DNA of 59,235 nucleotides from Planctomycetaceae bacterium (lineage in GTDB: Bacteria; Planctomycetota; Planctomycetia; Planctomycetales; Planctomycetaceae), in assembly GCA_024742875.1 (NCBI GenBank), contig JANSXP010000047.1:1-59235 (forward strand). The letters are read 5' to 3'. Both the position numbers and the translations under genes were made by a program. The stretch's first letter is position 1; the number at the start of each line of letters is the position of its first letter. Below the pieces are notes generated by a model. The model did not search any database. It was not told where the DNA came from and saw nothing but the letters and a program-made list of their open reading frames with translations. This document shows positions 46,501 through 53,415 of this stretch, piece after piece.

Positions 46501-47059
46501 CCTGGAAGCACCACAGTCCGGCCGACATTCAGGCCGGTTGCGCAGTCTTGTCCTTGACACACTGCTCGGTGATCGCAGTCGTCGCATCCCCACGACCGAT
46601 CTCACACAGTGGGTGGCAAAGGACGACGTCCCCGTTCACATGGCGACCGCCGCCGTGGTTATCGGACACGGTCGCCGCAACAGCACGCTGCTGCAGGCCG
46701 GGGCGGCCGCATTTGAGCGGCTGACGGAAACACGACAGTCCCTGCCACCCGTCGCCTGGCTGGCCGTCCAGGCACTGCAGGATCAGCCCGAATACGCAAA
46801 TCTCGCCAGCGTTATTCAGGACACAGTGCTGCAGACGCCGGCCGACGGTCGCCCCTGGATTCACGCCGCCATGCTCACTCAGGCAGCAAAACGCTCGGCA
46901 GCAGCCGGCGATCAAAACGCCTCAAAAGACGCCTGGAACGAAGCTCTGGATCTGTTGCTTGCGGAAGATCAGGGCACCACAGCCGGAACGGATTCTGACT
47001 CCAGTCCCGGCGCACTGCAGGAACTCAGGAGCCTCCTGCTGCCGGCAGGCGATCGCTGA
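40592..47059 (+). CDS. Giant secreted TPR-repeat protein
   Basis: 2155 residues from ATG 40592, which gives a good signal peptide (LSLWLICVTCLLTVSSPADE); the in-frame start at 40421 lacks one. Tetratricopeptide-like helical repeats run through most of the length, clearest in residues about 90-900 (for example GRLYQQTGQPAKAAEVW, AANVANYQFVADMCLDLGQVERAGEIL, ALQALGEHLGQRFRTAEAIDAYW) and again toward the C-terminus. No catalytic domain is visible. It would form a long superhelical scaffold in the periplasm. Divergent from moxR, and its stop codon directly abuts that of the convergent epimerase gene, so no terminator separates them. Confidence 0.88.
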   Translation: MLTPVTHPFCRPLSLWLICVTCLLTVSSPADEISREQKLADRYLLLLKRSPREGTALDKVFEYHRSAGSLDALVDALRREGETGMDGGAHFVRGLIELRRGKIDQAENALQSAATQRKDDGVLLMYRARIASAQQNRTTAIDHYEDALQAGLPAALEESVFPALGRLYQQTGQPAKAAEVWRRFEAAFPNDLQVLQQIAEELKEGGFSEEALQRYEKLMAASRDPEQRMQFLLAAADLKRSLQRSQEAKAELATALESIKPSSWLYGEIQQRIETIYLDTGDTAGLIAWYDSRLQQNPDDIATIVRLARLLDSEGRPSEAIARLTAAIPKAPADDRLGNQLITLLEQNNQIDAAIAQCERLHGQLISVGGATSDLTERWGRLCLRTDKPLPQRQADALLVWQTMADGSDDTTAILRVANLLSDAGMTEAETYYRRAVRASADSLLARESLGGWLHSAGRIAEAVEVWEQIAAPDLATAQRLRQLGEIYANYGLKDQHRETLERLQQLSPRFQDVLILAELLTESGDFSGAMVMLQQADELATSDAERRSVLDRQVVNARESGQLSVRISALQRQPPAKTSAHSQILLALLLAEAGREGEALTAIQTAVARQTDSLLCQSVAAELQETSGRWTQAISSRMALARLDRREASEHLRKVVELHRRLGQFERAVSAGETLLEAAPANVANYQFVADMCLDLGQVERAGEILNRCVQANPSSVAALQALGEHLGQRFRTAEAIDAYWSALEQTTDPQRRQTILTSLADLATRSGRFPELVSRLRRWSSRLSASEAARNMAIALRAGGSLGAAKKLLLAEHRRSPRDVETLKALVQLAEQEEDFTAAVTFQQQLFSVSRSQEAENRLGSLIVRAAESSRDLETWVRESRVDLPATVVVQQVDRLLQENRLAESRAFCERLLESSPDNWEALYRIAVIAARQQRTDECRQVCQQLMSLTIPDSTPAGSSSGTAPPSSLDLLSAMADRSASAVQRRINWLLQLARSDGWPEAADGRIPEFRNFAACRLHTSLLWWQTCQTQSERTELLQLLRPQSDTGMLNWSWWLLTYRSNRAQPSATHVESFVTATEKLLQVDYPETHAAFLATVWLRNRLPQEPPALPNDVFQSLQRSIRVVADVMPVNTLQAARIQQEIRRYDNTVQSEFIRVLSADDASVQTRELALQLAASDDRTFIAQLHALSSAWQQQGIAPTEGSILRRLGSVLYPRVLRDVRNDNPDSAAGYVVAYLQLRSRLPDLVDNTSATASDSVEVFERRNIVIKSQPGLFQQRRLVRAGGILTSDDHAFLVNLLEIFPEAQGSGLPQLVAEQISQSDNPGRVVLELMAAELGSLQGDVETAIVHVIRAAAVGENNVRLRVCLAAWYGDQGNQADALALLDTIDKDQPVLLQERETMALDFAAATGRTDRVKTAAERLFGLRLSGRQADDLSRRMRALGLTAEADALRDRQRSGQRDTLRDKVRLMGSESQEVAVEIAIELLRQTDSDVVSWTSDISSDKARQAAVDVLGAAGRLGDMIRTAELRLQESPDSVRLNEELLSFYEASGLTQKADAVRERLHVLSPETVDSMMQAAADFERRKENQSAADRYLAVFERDPLRFAQDYFRYLRLFADADRLPQIADLMLQPTTLKRLQNHHHVVMETVQFLFAASTRSDENRTREKGLLLFRAAWQQFPNYRRSIVSNIHTDAMWELPELVEYARDGLIPQSMQQAIARPWQGLAEKLDHAEDGSVRGTLSRIRTSLQQDRKLAARYTQRVERALQEYPNWHGGRVLLAVLLLDQERAEQSGALLEQIAADKEALFMPVHVAWLLSQEILRSDARHLDAPSIDLLQRVLKAEPPFPTGVANSASLWLARRFHQRAEHSRAVAVITESLRRLRITAPLQRATIVLDAAEELRRLGYQFHALRTAQQITAALFADPTDKPARKLLDRAAAMRRTADDLSSRAAALYLQMSASRQKEDLFLEAPQSGRHSGRLRSLVLDTLLGDRSRRIPTTDLTQWVAKDDVPVHMATAAVVIGHGRRNSTLLQAGAAAFERLTETRQSLPPVAWLAVQALQDQPEYANLASVIQDTVLQTPADGRPWIHAAMLTQAAKRSAAAGDQNASKDAWNEALDLLLAEDQGTTAGTDSDSSPGALQELRSLLLPAGDR

Positions 47060-48298
47060 TCACTCAGCCGTACTGAACCGGTGAATGGTGGTCGATTGAT
47101 ACACGTCGCCTGGCTCCAGCACGGTCGAGGGGAACGTGGGATGATTGGGCGAATCCGGATAGTGCTGTGTTTCCAGACAGAATCCGTGGTGTTTCGCAAA
47201 GCCACCGGTCTCGCTGGAGCCATCCAGAAAGTTGCCGCTGTAAAACTGCACGCCCGGTTCCGTGGAGAAGATCTCCAGCACTCGTCCGGATGAGGGATCG
47301 CTGACGCGCGCGACGGGAGCAAGGCCGTCTACCTCCCGATTGACCACGTAACAGTGGTCGTAACCGCCATCCACCTGCGCGATCCGACTGCCGATCGTCT
47401 CAGGCTGAAAAAAATTCATAGGCGTGTCGGCGACCGCCAGCAGATCGCCGGTGGGCAACAGACTGTCATTCACCGGCAGATACAGGTTACAGAACAGCTG
47501 CAGTTCATGCTGCAGAACGCTGGTGCTGGCCGCGTCGCCGGTCAGGTTCCAGTAACAGTGATTGGTCAGATTCACGACAGTCGTGGCATCCGTGGTGGCT
47601 TCGTAATCGACCCTCAGTTCGTTGTCTTCGTTCAGCGTGTAAGTGACTGTCACGTTCAGGCTGCCAGGATAACCTTCTTCCCCATCCGGACTGATGCGTG
47701 TGAAGACCACGCTGGCCGAAGATTCATCACTGATCGCTTCTGCGTCCCAGAGCACTCGGGAGAAGCCGCTGGGACCACCGTGCAGGTGGTTCCCACCATC
47801 GTTGGACGGGAGGCGATAGATGTTGTCACCCAGTCCAAACACGCTGTTGCCAATGCGATTTCCGTAGCGTCCCACGGTGCAGCCAAAATAACAGCTGTTG
47901 GCCAGCCAGTGATCAACCGACGAATGCCCCAATACAATGTCCGCCAGATGCCCTTCACGATCAGGCGTCTTCACGGACACCACTGTGGCACCATAATTAA
48001 TCAGGGAGACAGTCGTCCCTGCCGAGTTCGTCAGCGTGTACTGCTCGATAGTCTGCCCGTCTTCCGTTTTCCCAAACGTTGCGTGCTGATACTCCATGGT
48101 GTCCTCTTCACTTTCCTGAAACGTCGGCAGCAGAGGCTCCCCGCCGGAATTTGACTCCGGGCTTTGCCGTTCGGCAGAATCTGCCGCAGCCGTACCCGCG
48201 TCACTGCCAGGCTCGGACGTGCTGTTGCTGCATCCAGCCAGAAAAGCAAGGGCCACCCACAAGCCGCAGGCAGATGTCCTAAACGTACAGCGCCTCAT
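47060..48298 (-). CDS. galM: Aldose 1-epimerase (galactose mutarotase), predicted lipoprotein
   Basis: 412 residues. Unlike the cytoplasmic E. coli enzyme, it begins with a lipoprotein signal ending LAGC (Cys 23) and a Ser/Glu/Gly-rich linker of about 40 residues. The galactose-mutarotase domain follows: GRYGNRIGNSVF, the His of NHLHGGPSGF, a second His in NLTNHCYWNL, and the catalytic base Glu in FCLETQHYPDSPNHP. It interconverts alpha and beta anomers of aldohexoses, here apparently on the outer side of the inner membrane or the outer membrane. Convergent, zero gap, with the TPR gene. Confidence 0.9.
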   Translation of the reverse strand: MRRCTFRTSACGLWVALAFLAGCSNSTSEPGSDAGTAAADSAERQSPESNSGGEPLLPTFQESEEDTMEYQHATFGKTEDGQTIEQYTLTNSAGTTVSLINYGATVVSVKTPDREGHLADIVLGHSSVDHWLANSCYFGCTVGRYGNRIGNSVFGLGDNIYRLPSNDGGNHLHGGPSGFSRVLWDAEAISDESSASVVFTRISPDGEEGYPGSLNVTVTYTLNEDNELRVDYEATTDATTVVNLTNHCYWNLTGDAASTSVLQHELQLFCNLYLPVNDSLLPTGDLLAVADTPMNFFQPETIGSRIAQVDGGYDHCYVVNREVDGLAPVARVSDPSSGRVLEIFSTEPGVQFYSGNFLDGSSETGGFAKHHGFCLETQHYPDSPNHPTFPSTVLEPGDVYQSTTIHRFSTAE

Positions 48299-48538
48299 CT
48301 CTATCCCCCTGTAACGACCTGCTGCTCAGAGCGAATCGTGTCGGGACGTTCCGTCTGGGTCAAGATCGCGCGTTGAATTCTTCCGATTGCGGACGGCATC
48401 ACCGATTTTTGAGTCTGACCGACAGTCCGCACGGCAGGATGGCGATGGGAAGGCCGTAGGCAGCCCGAAAAGCCATCTTGGCTGAATCAACGTGTCCTGT
48501 TAGGCTGCCTCACGACACGGATGTCATCAACCGGAACC

Positions 48539-48889
48539 ATGAAGAAGTTCTCACTCATAGCGCTGCTGGCCCTCACCCAAACAGGGTGCGAACACGCCCG
48601 CAGTTTCATGCAAATGGACAGTAACAGCGGCTCCCCGTTTCTGGGACTGCAGCTGTCCGTTGACGCTGACGATCCGTCATCGCCGGAAATCGCGGACGTG
48701 ACTCCCACGGCAGGAAGCCCTCAGTCGTGGCTGCGTACGGCCTCCCAATCAGACGGTGAACCGAATTTTGTGCTCACCAGCCAGTCGCGTGTCAGCAACG
48801 GCAATCTGAAGTACTCTCTGCCCAAGGTCGATCTCTCCCGCGATGCTGAGACCGCCGCAGAAATCGAAGAGATTCGCCAGCGTTTGTAG
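48539..48889 (+). CDS. Small predicted lipoprotein
   Basis: 116 residues from ATG 48539 (MKKFSLIALLALTQTGC), a classic lipoprotein signal with Cys 17; the ATG at 48521 would only add six residues before it. The mature part is Ser/Asp/Pro-rich and probably disordered in its first half, with a C-terminal helix (AETAAEIEEIRQRL). No family recognised. It stands alone between divergent galM and the convergent 49095 gene. Confidence 0.7.
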   Translation: MKKFSLIALLALTQTGCEHARSFMQMDSNSGSPFLGLQLSVDADDPSSPEIADVTPTAGSPQSWLRTASQSDGEPNFVLTSQSRVSNGNLKYSLPKVDLSRDAETAAEIEEIRQRL

Positions 48890-49026
48890 GCGCCTGCCAC
48901 GGGAATTGTCCGTGCAGATTCACCGGCAGCATGAGGCTGTTCAGAGCGCTGCAGAGACCCGCCTGGCCACATAACGACTCAGCCCCCGTCTCACCAGGCA
49001 TCACCTCTCACACTGGCGAGCGCAGC

Positions 49027-49055
49027 AAAAAAGCCTCGCAAGTTGACGAGGCTTT
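49027..49055 (-). terminator. Rho-independent terminator between convergent genes
   Basis: AAAGCCTCG (49030-49038) and CGAGGCTTT (49047-49055) form a nine-pair stem with an eight-base loop. On the minus strand six T continue from the stem, so it best serves the secreted-protein gene at 49095-49904; on the plus strand only three T follow. Confidence 0.8.
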
Positions 49056-49094
49056 CGCAGCGGGCTGTGGCCGGCAACGAGGCGGGCCTGATGG

Positions 49095-49904
49095 CTATTC
49101 GGTGACCAGTTCGCTTTCTGCCGCCGAGAGAATTCGCTTCACACTCATAGTCGTGCGGGTTGTTTCCAATTCACGGAATTGATCTCGTTTGGCTGTCGAT
49201 TCCTTCTTTTCCCGAGTGACGACCACTTCCCAGCGAACCAGACCAAAGGGGACTTCCTGTGAAACCCAGAAGTGTCCTTCGTTGGTGGAACGCGTGTCAT
49301 TGCTTTCCATCACAATGCGACCACGCAGGTGTTTGGCGTTGAAAGAAAGATTGGCCGCTTTCGTTTGAGGACTTTCTGAATTGGCAATCACTTCCTGATT
49401 GGGATAGTTGATCAGCTGGCTCACCGTGGGGTAGATGCCAAGTGCGTTGGACTTCAGCTTCTGAACGGAAGATTCTCCCGTTCGACGAAAACCGCGGACG
49501 ATCGGCAGAGTGATGTTTGGCACACCCGCGGCGTCGACCGGCTCAGCGATGATCTTTGATTCAGGAACCAGAACCTTGTAGATGCGAGACCCAATCGGTC
49601 CCGGATCGATCCCCGCTTCACCGGCTGTCCCGGTCACGATTTTGATTTCGATCCAGCGGCAGGGCTGGACGACACCATTGAACTCCGCATCTTCTTTGCC
49701 GACCGATTTGATGCTCATTTCGCGAGCCTTCACGATCGTCTCTTTGCCTTCCGCGATGTCCGGACGGATGGTCGTCAGCTCGACAGTGCCTTCGTACTCG
49801 ACGCCCGTTTTATCGTCCGGCACAAAAAACATCAGGCCCTGAGCGTGCAGGCCAGGGCTGAAGAGTGTGATCAGGCAGATGGCGGAGAAAATCGAACGCA
49901 TCAT
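49095..49904 (-). CDS. Secreted hypothetical protein
   Basis: 269 residues with a signal peptide (MMRSIFSAICLITLFSPGLHA). The mature part is predicted mainly beta-strand (EGTVELTTIRPD, RWIEIKIVTGTAG, SRIYKVLVPESKIIAEP) with a Lys/Arg/Glu-rich C-terminal helix (VVTREKKESTAKRDQFRELETTRTTM...). One Cys in the mature region. No recognised family; it has the look of planctomycete secreted beta-rich proteins of unknown role. 230 bases separate it from the GDSL-DUF1080 gene upstream on the same strand. Confidence 0.72.
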   Translation of the reverse strand: MMRSIFSAICLITLFSPGLHAQGLMFFVPDDKTGVEYEGTVELTTIRPDIAEGKETIVKAREMSIKSVGKEDAEFNGVVQPCRWIEIKIVTGTAGEAGIDPGPIGSRIYKVLVPESKIIAEPVDAAGVPNITLPIVRGFRRTGESSVQKLKSNALGIYPTVSQLINYPNQEVIANSESPQTKAANLSFNAKHLRGRIVMESNDTRSTNEGHFWVSQEVPFGLVRWEVVVTREKKESTAKRDQFRELETTRTTMSVKRILSAAESELVTE

Positions 49905-50134
49905 GTGGTCTGGTCGTCAGAGTAGTGGCGAAACGGCGTGAGCCCACAAAACAGGAGCACACCGTGAATATCGAACCGGCGCGGCATCGATCCTTGCCGA
50001 ACACCACGGGAAATTCGTATTCCCCATAGTGTGCCCACCGGTCCTGCAGATAAGCAAGGGCAAAGCGACACTCACCGGCGGATTCGGCCGGTGGGCCGCG
50101 ACGATTCGACGGGTTTCTCAGGTGGAAGGGGCCG

Positions 50135-51505
50135 CTAATCGCCAGAGGCATCGATTTTCAGGTGAATTGCACGGTACTCAATCTGACCGCGATCGCCTTC
50201 CAGACCGATCGGACCGGCGGCCGGCACGGAGAATTCCGCCTCCAGAACCTCGCCGTTGCACGTGCAGTGAGCCGTCTGCCCCCGAACGATGATGACCAGC
50301 TCATTCCACTGCGAAGCGCGAAACTCCGCCAGGTCTTTGTAGGGCCCGGCGAGCGCATAGTCTCGACACTGCAGCTGTTTGCCGCGAATGAACACGCCAC
50401 TGTCGGCATTGGGCAAAGCGCGAAACTGGAGTTTCAAAGTGAAGTCCTGATCAAATTCCTGCGTGGTCCACAACTGCTCAATGCGACGACCTTCGGGAGG
50501 CGACAGCACCACCAGCGAACCGCCAAGGGCTGCGAATCGCCCGTTGGGCGTAACCGTCAGACCGTCGAACGCCACATCCTCTTCAATGAGCGGCCAGGGC
50601 GGTGCCTGCGGATTGTTCTTCTGCCAGCGGGCTCGGGACTTGCGCATCGCTTCCGGCGTAGTTCGAAATCCCCAACCAGTCAGATCCCGGCCATTGAACA
50701 ATGACTGAAAACCGTCCGATACTTTCGTCGCGGTGGACTCTTCTTCCAGAACTCCGGCTGTCACCAGCTGGGGTCGCAGGGCCTGAGCCCATTTGGCATA
50801 GCCCGCATTGTTGGGGTGCAGCAGATCGGGAAACTCTTCCTTTTTTGCATCGCCCTGCTTATCGGCAAACAGCGTCCACGTGTCCAGAATCCGTACCTGC
50901 GGGTAGGTGCGAGGCAGGGTGGCGCACAGCGCGTTGATCGCTTTGATTTCTGTCGCGGGCCGCTTCCTGGAGGCCGAACTGGGAAACACGTTGCAATAGA
51001 TGATCGGCATGTCCGGATCGGCCTTGTGCAGGCGGTCGACAATCAGCCGAATGTTCTCTGCGATCACGGTTGGTGCGGCCCCCTCCTCCAGATCGTTCGT
51101 CCCCATCAGCATCACAACCGCTTTGGGCTGCAACGCGAGCACGTCCTGCTCGATGCGAATCAACATTCCCCGCGTGGTGTCGCCGCTGATACCACGATTG
51201 GCGAGAGTCAATTCGGGAAAGTGATTCTTAAAGTCGTTCCCCCAACCCTGAGTGATGCTGTCACCGAAGAAGACCACACTGCCCGTTTGCTGCGGCGCCT
51301 GCCTGGCAAATTCAGAGCGTCGGCGTTTCCACAGGTTACGAAACCAATCGTAGCGACGAACTGGACCAGCGCCCGGGAGACCCTCATCCGAATCAGGCAG
51401 AGTCAGCTCAGTGTCATCGCTGTCCTGAGCGTGTCCTGTCACAGGGACCACGCCGGTTGCCGACAGAATCAGGAACATCAGCCACGCGCATTTTCGAAGT
51501 TTCAT
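50135..51505 (-). CDS. Secreted GDSL/SGNH hydrolase fused to DUF1080
   Basis: 456 residues with a signal peptide (MKLRKCAWLMFLILSATGVV...). Residues about 74-250 are an SGNH hydrolase: block I FFGDSITQGW with nucleophile S83, block II Gly in NRGISGDTT, block III Asn in MGTNDLEEG, and block V Asp/His in PDLLHPNNAGY. Residues about 265-452 are a DUF1080 domain starting FQSLFNGRDLTGW and ending with the Gly-Leu-Glu-Gly-Asp strand. The combination suggests deacetylation or de-esterification of a glycan together with glycoside or keto-sugar cleavage. Overall fold calls are firm; substrate is unknown. Confidence 0.88.
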   Translation of the reverse strand: MKLRKCAWLMFLILSATGVVPVTGHAQDSDDTELTLPDSDEGLPGAGPVRRYDWFRNLWKRRRSEFARQAPQQTGSVVFFGDSITQGWGNDFKNHFPELTLANRGISGDTTRGMLIRIEQDVLALQPKAVVMLMGTNDLEEGAAPTVIAENIRLIVDRLHKADPDMPIIYCNVFPSSASRKRPATEIKAINALCATLPRTYPQVRILDTWTLFADKQGDAKKEEFPDLLHPNNAGYAKWAQALRPQLVTAGVLEEESTATKVSDGFQSLFNGRDLTGWGFRTTPEAMRKSRARWQKNNPQAPPWPLIEEDVAFDGLTVTPNGRFAALGGSLVVLSPPEGRRIEQLWTTQEFDQDFTLKLQFRALPNADSGVFIRGKQLQCRDYALAGPYKDLAEFRASQWNELVIIVRGQTAHCTCNGEVLEAEFSVPAAGPIGLEGDRGQIEYRAIHLKIDASGD

Positions 51506-51562
51506 CGTGTCACAGCTTCAAAACAAAACCACAGGAATCGTGCCGAACCACAGGGGCCAGGA

Positions 51563-51886
51563 TCACCAGCCCATCGCCATATTGGTTTCAATGACGCGCT
51601 GAGCCTCATGCAGATCGGCGCCCGTATCCAGCATGTACAGACGGATGGCGTGGAGCTTGTCGCCTGAAGCACGGGTCAGACAGTCACGAGCGACATCGCA
51701 GGGCTCCGCTTTCCCCGTGAGTCCCAGCAGGCGTTTGCTGATGACCCACAGGTCGCGAGGCCGGCGTGTGATCCTCAGAATCTTTTCTTCCGGATAGTGC
51801 ACCTGAGCGATGTGCTCTGCCTGCTCCTGGCTGTTCGCCCAGCCCACCATAATGTGGGACTCTGTTTCAATTTCGTAAAGAGCCAT
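51563..51886 (-). CDS. Small hypothetical protein
   Basis: 107 residues from ATG 51886 (MALYEIETESHIMVGWANS); the longer start at 51907 adds only seven residues. Alpha/beta composition with a basic centre (ILRITRRPRDLWVISKRLLG) and a C-terminal helical part (LHAIRLYMLDTGADLHEAQRVIET). No signal peptide. Possibly a soluble cytoplasmic protein. No family recognised. Located 57 bases upstream of the GDSL-DUF1080 gene on the same strand, so cotranscription is possible though functionally unexplained. Confidence 0.65.
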   Translation of the reverse strand: MALYEIETESHIMVGWANSQEQAEHIAQVHYPEEKILRITRRPRDLWVISKRLLGLTGKAEPCDVARDCLTRASGDKLHAIRLYMLDTGADLHEAQRVIETNMAMGW

Positions 51887-52190
51887 GGATTCATTCCCAG
51901 CTGGCAATTGAAGACGGCCGCGGCCTGCGAGGTGGGATCATAGAAAGTTGCCCGGCACATCAACACCGGTCAGATCTGCGACTGCCCAGGAAAAAGTCCG
52001 ATTTTGGCGACTACTTTCCGCGAAGCGTCGGTTTATTCCGGCATCGGCCACCGGGCGTACCGCCTGAGACAGGTCAAATCAGCAGACAATCCCATCTCAC
52101 AACGAATCAGATTCCGCTGGTTCTGAAACCAATTCGCCGTTCCAACTGGATTCGCAAACGTTTGCGGCGGAATTTCACAGGAGTTGACAC
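51887..52190. other. Divergent intergenic region before the EF-hand gene
   Basis: About 300 bases without a gene. It carries the start region of the EF-hand gene, including an ACAGGAG ribosome binding site about ten bases before the GTG at 52191. Promoters for both directions are expected but I cannot locate them with confidence. Confidence 0.45.
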
Positions 52191-53279
52191 GTGAAAAGAA
52201 TTGCCTTTTCCACTCTCGCTCTGGCCCTGGTGGCTGGAACCTCTCACGCTCAGCCTCCCGGCGGTGGCGGACGTCAGTCTGCCGGTGCCCAGGACATGGT
52301 CGACCGCATGCTGAGCTTTGACGAGGACGATGACGGAAAACTCAGCAAATCCGAAGTCCCTGAGCGTCTGCAGGGCATGTTTTCTCGCGCCGACAAAGAC
52401 GACGATGGCTTCCTGACCAAAGACGAGATCTCCGCTGACCTGGGCAGCCGCAGCGGTCGCGGCGGTGGTGCCGGACGTGGTGAGGGAGGCGCAGGCCGCG
52501 GTCCCGGTGGAGGACGTGGCGAAGGCGGAGCAGGGCGAGGTTCCGGCGCAGGCCGTGGAGAAGGTGGACCAGGCGGCGGTCGTGGGGGCTTTGGCGGACA
52601 GGGGGGAGGTCGAGGCGGCTTCGGCGGCCCTGGGGGACAGGGCGGCGGCCGAGGGGGATTTGGCGGACAGGGTGGACAGGGCGGCGGACGCGGTGGCTTC
52701 GGCCAGCGTGGCGGATTGCCTCCCAACCCACTGATGATGGCCCTGGACAAAGACGAAGACGGCATTCTGTCCGCCGAAGAAATCAGCAATGCCATCGTGG
52801 CACTGAAGAAACTCGACAAGGACGGCAACGGCAAACTGGACGAAGAAGAACTGCGACCCGCACCACCAGAAGGTGGTCGAGGTGCTCGCGAGGGCGGTCG
52901 CGGTGGAATCGGAGGTCCTGGAGGCGCCGGCGGTGGACCAGGCGGTCCTGGTGGACAGGGCCCCGGCGGACCAGGCGGCGCGGGTGGCCGTGGTCAGGGC
53001 GGCAGCCCGGTTGAGTTTCTGCTGGAACGATTTGACAAGAACAAAGACGGCAAGCTTTCCGGTGACGAAATTCCCGAACGCATGCAGGATCGTCTGACAG
53101 ATCTGGACAAGAATGAAGACAAGGCCATCGACCGTTCAGAACTCGAAGCCATGATGGAGCAGTTTGGCAATCGTGGTGGTCGAGGTCAGGGTGGCCCCGG
53201 AGGCGGTCGCGGCTTCGGCGGTCGTGGACCGGGTGGTCAGGGCGGCGGTGAGCGTCGACGTCCCCCCATCGACGACTAA
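52191..53279 (+). CDS. Secreted EF-hand protein with Gly/Arg-rich spacers
   Basis: 362 residues from a GTG start preceded by ACAGGAG. Signal peptide MKRIAFSTLALALVAGTSHA. Six EF-hand loops: 44-55 (DEDDDGKLSKSE), 68-79, 186-197, 209-220, 282-293 and a weaker 306-317 in which the central Gly is Lys. They come as three pairs separated by long Gly/Arg/Gln/Pro-rich low-complexity spacers (about 85-175, 228-271 and a C-terminal 327-353). The EF-hands should bind Ca2+; the spacers look intrinsically disordered. Related Gly-rich EF-hand proteins occur in planctomycetes. Followed by a terminator and a PQQ-propeller gene that carries the same type of Gly/Arg patch. Confidence 0.85.
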   Translation: MKRIAFSTLALALVAGTSHAQPPGGGGRQSAGAQDMVDRMLSFDEDDDGKLSKSEVPERLQGMFSRADKDDDGFLTKDEISADLGSRSGRGGGAGRGEGGAGRGPGGGRGEGGAGRGSGAGRGEGGPGGGRGGFGGQGGGRGGFGGPGGQGGGRGGFGGQGGQGGGRGGFGQRGGLPPNPLMMALDKDEDGILSAEEISNAIVALKKLDKDGNGKLDEEELRPAPPEGGRGAREGGRGGIGGPGGAGGGPGGPGGQGPGGPGGAGGRGQGGSPVEFLLERFDKNKDGKLSGDEIPERMQDRLTDLDKNEDKAIDRSELEAMMEQFGNRGGRGQGGPGGGRGFGGRGPGGQGGGERRRPPIDD

Positions 53280-53304
53280 ACCAGCCTCGCATTTCTGTAA
53301 TCCA

Positions 53305-53342
53305 GAAGACCGAAGTTCGCTTCACAGCGGACCTCGGTCTTC
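53305..53342 (+). terminator. Hairpin terminator after the EF-hand gene
   Basis: A 17-base stem (53305-53321 against 53326-53342, one mismatch and one G-U) with loop TCAC, starting GAAGACCGA and ending TCGGTCTTC, followed by a short TTCGT. It lies 25 bases after the stop. The T-run is weak, so termination may be partial. Confidence 0.65.
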
Positions 53343-53415
53343 TTCGTAATACCCACACACACTTCGCACAGTTCATCTGCTGTCGTCATTTCGCTTTGCG
53401 TTTAACGGAGGCCCC

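Noticed and set aside
52440-52720. Gly-rich DNA repeat tract considered as a tandem-repeat or non-coding element
   Set aside because: It is in frame within a well-formed EF-hand gene with a signal peptide, so it is coding low complexity.
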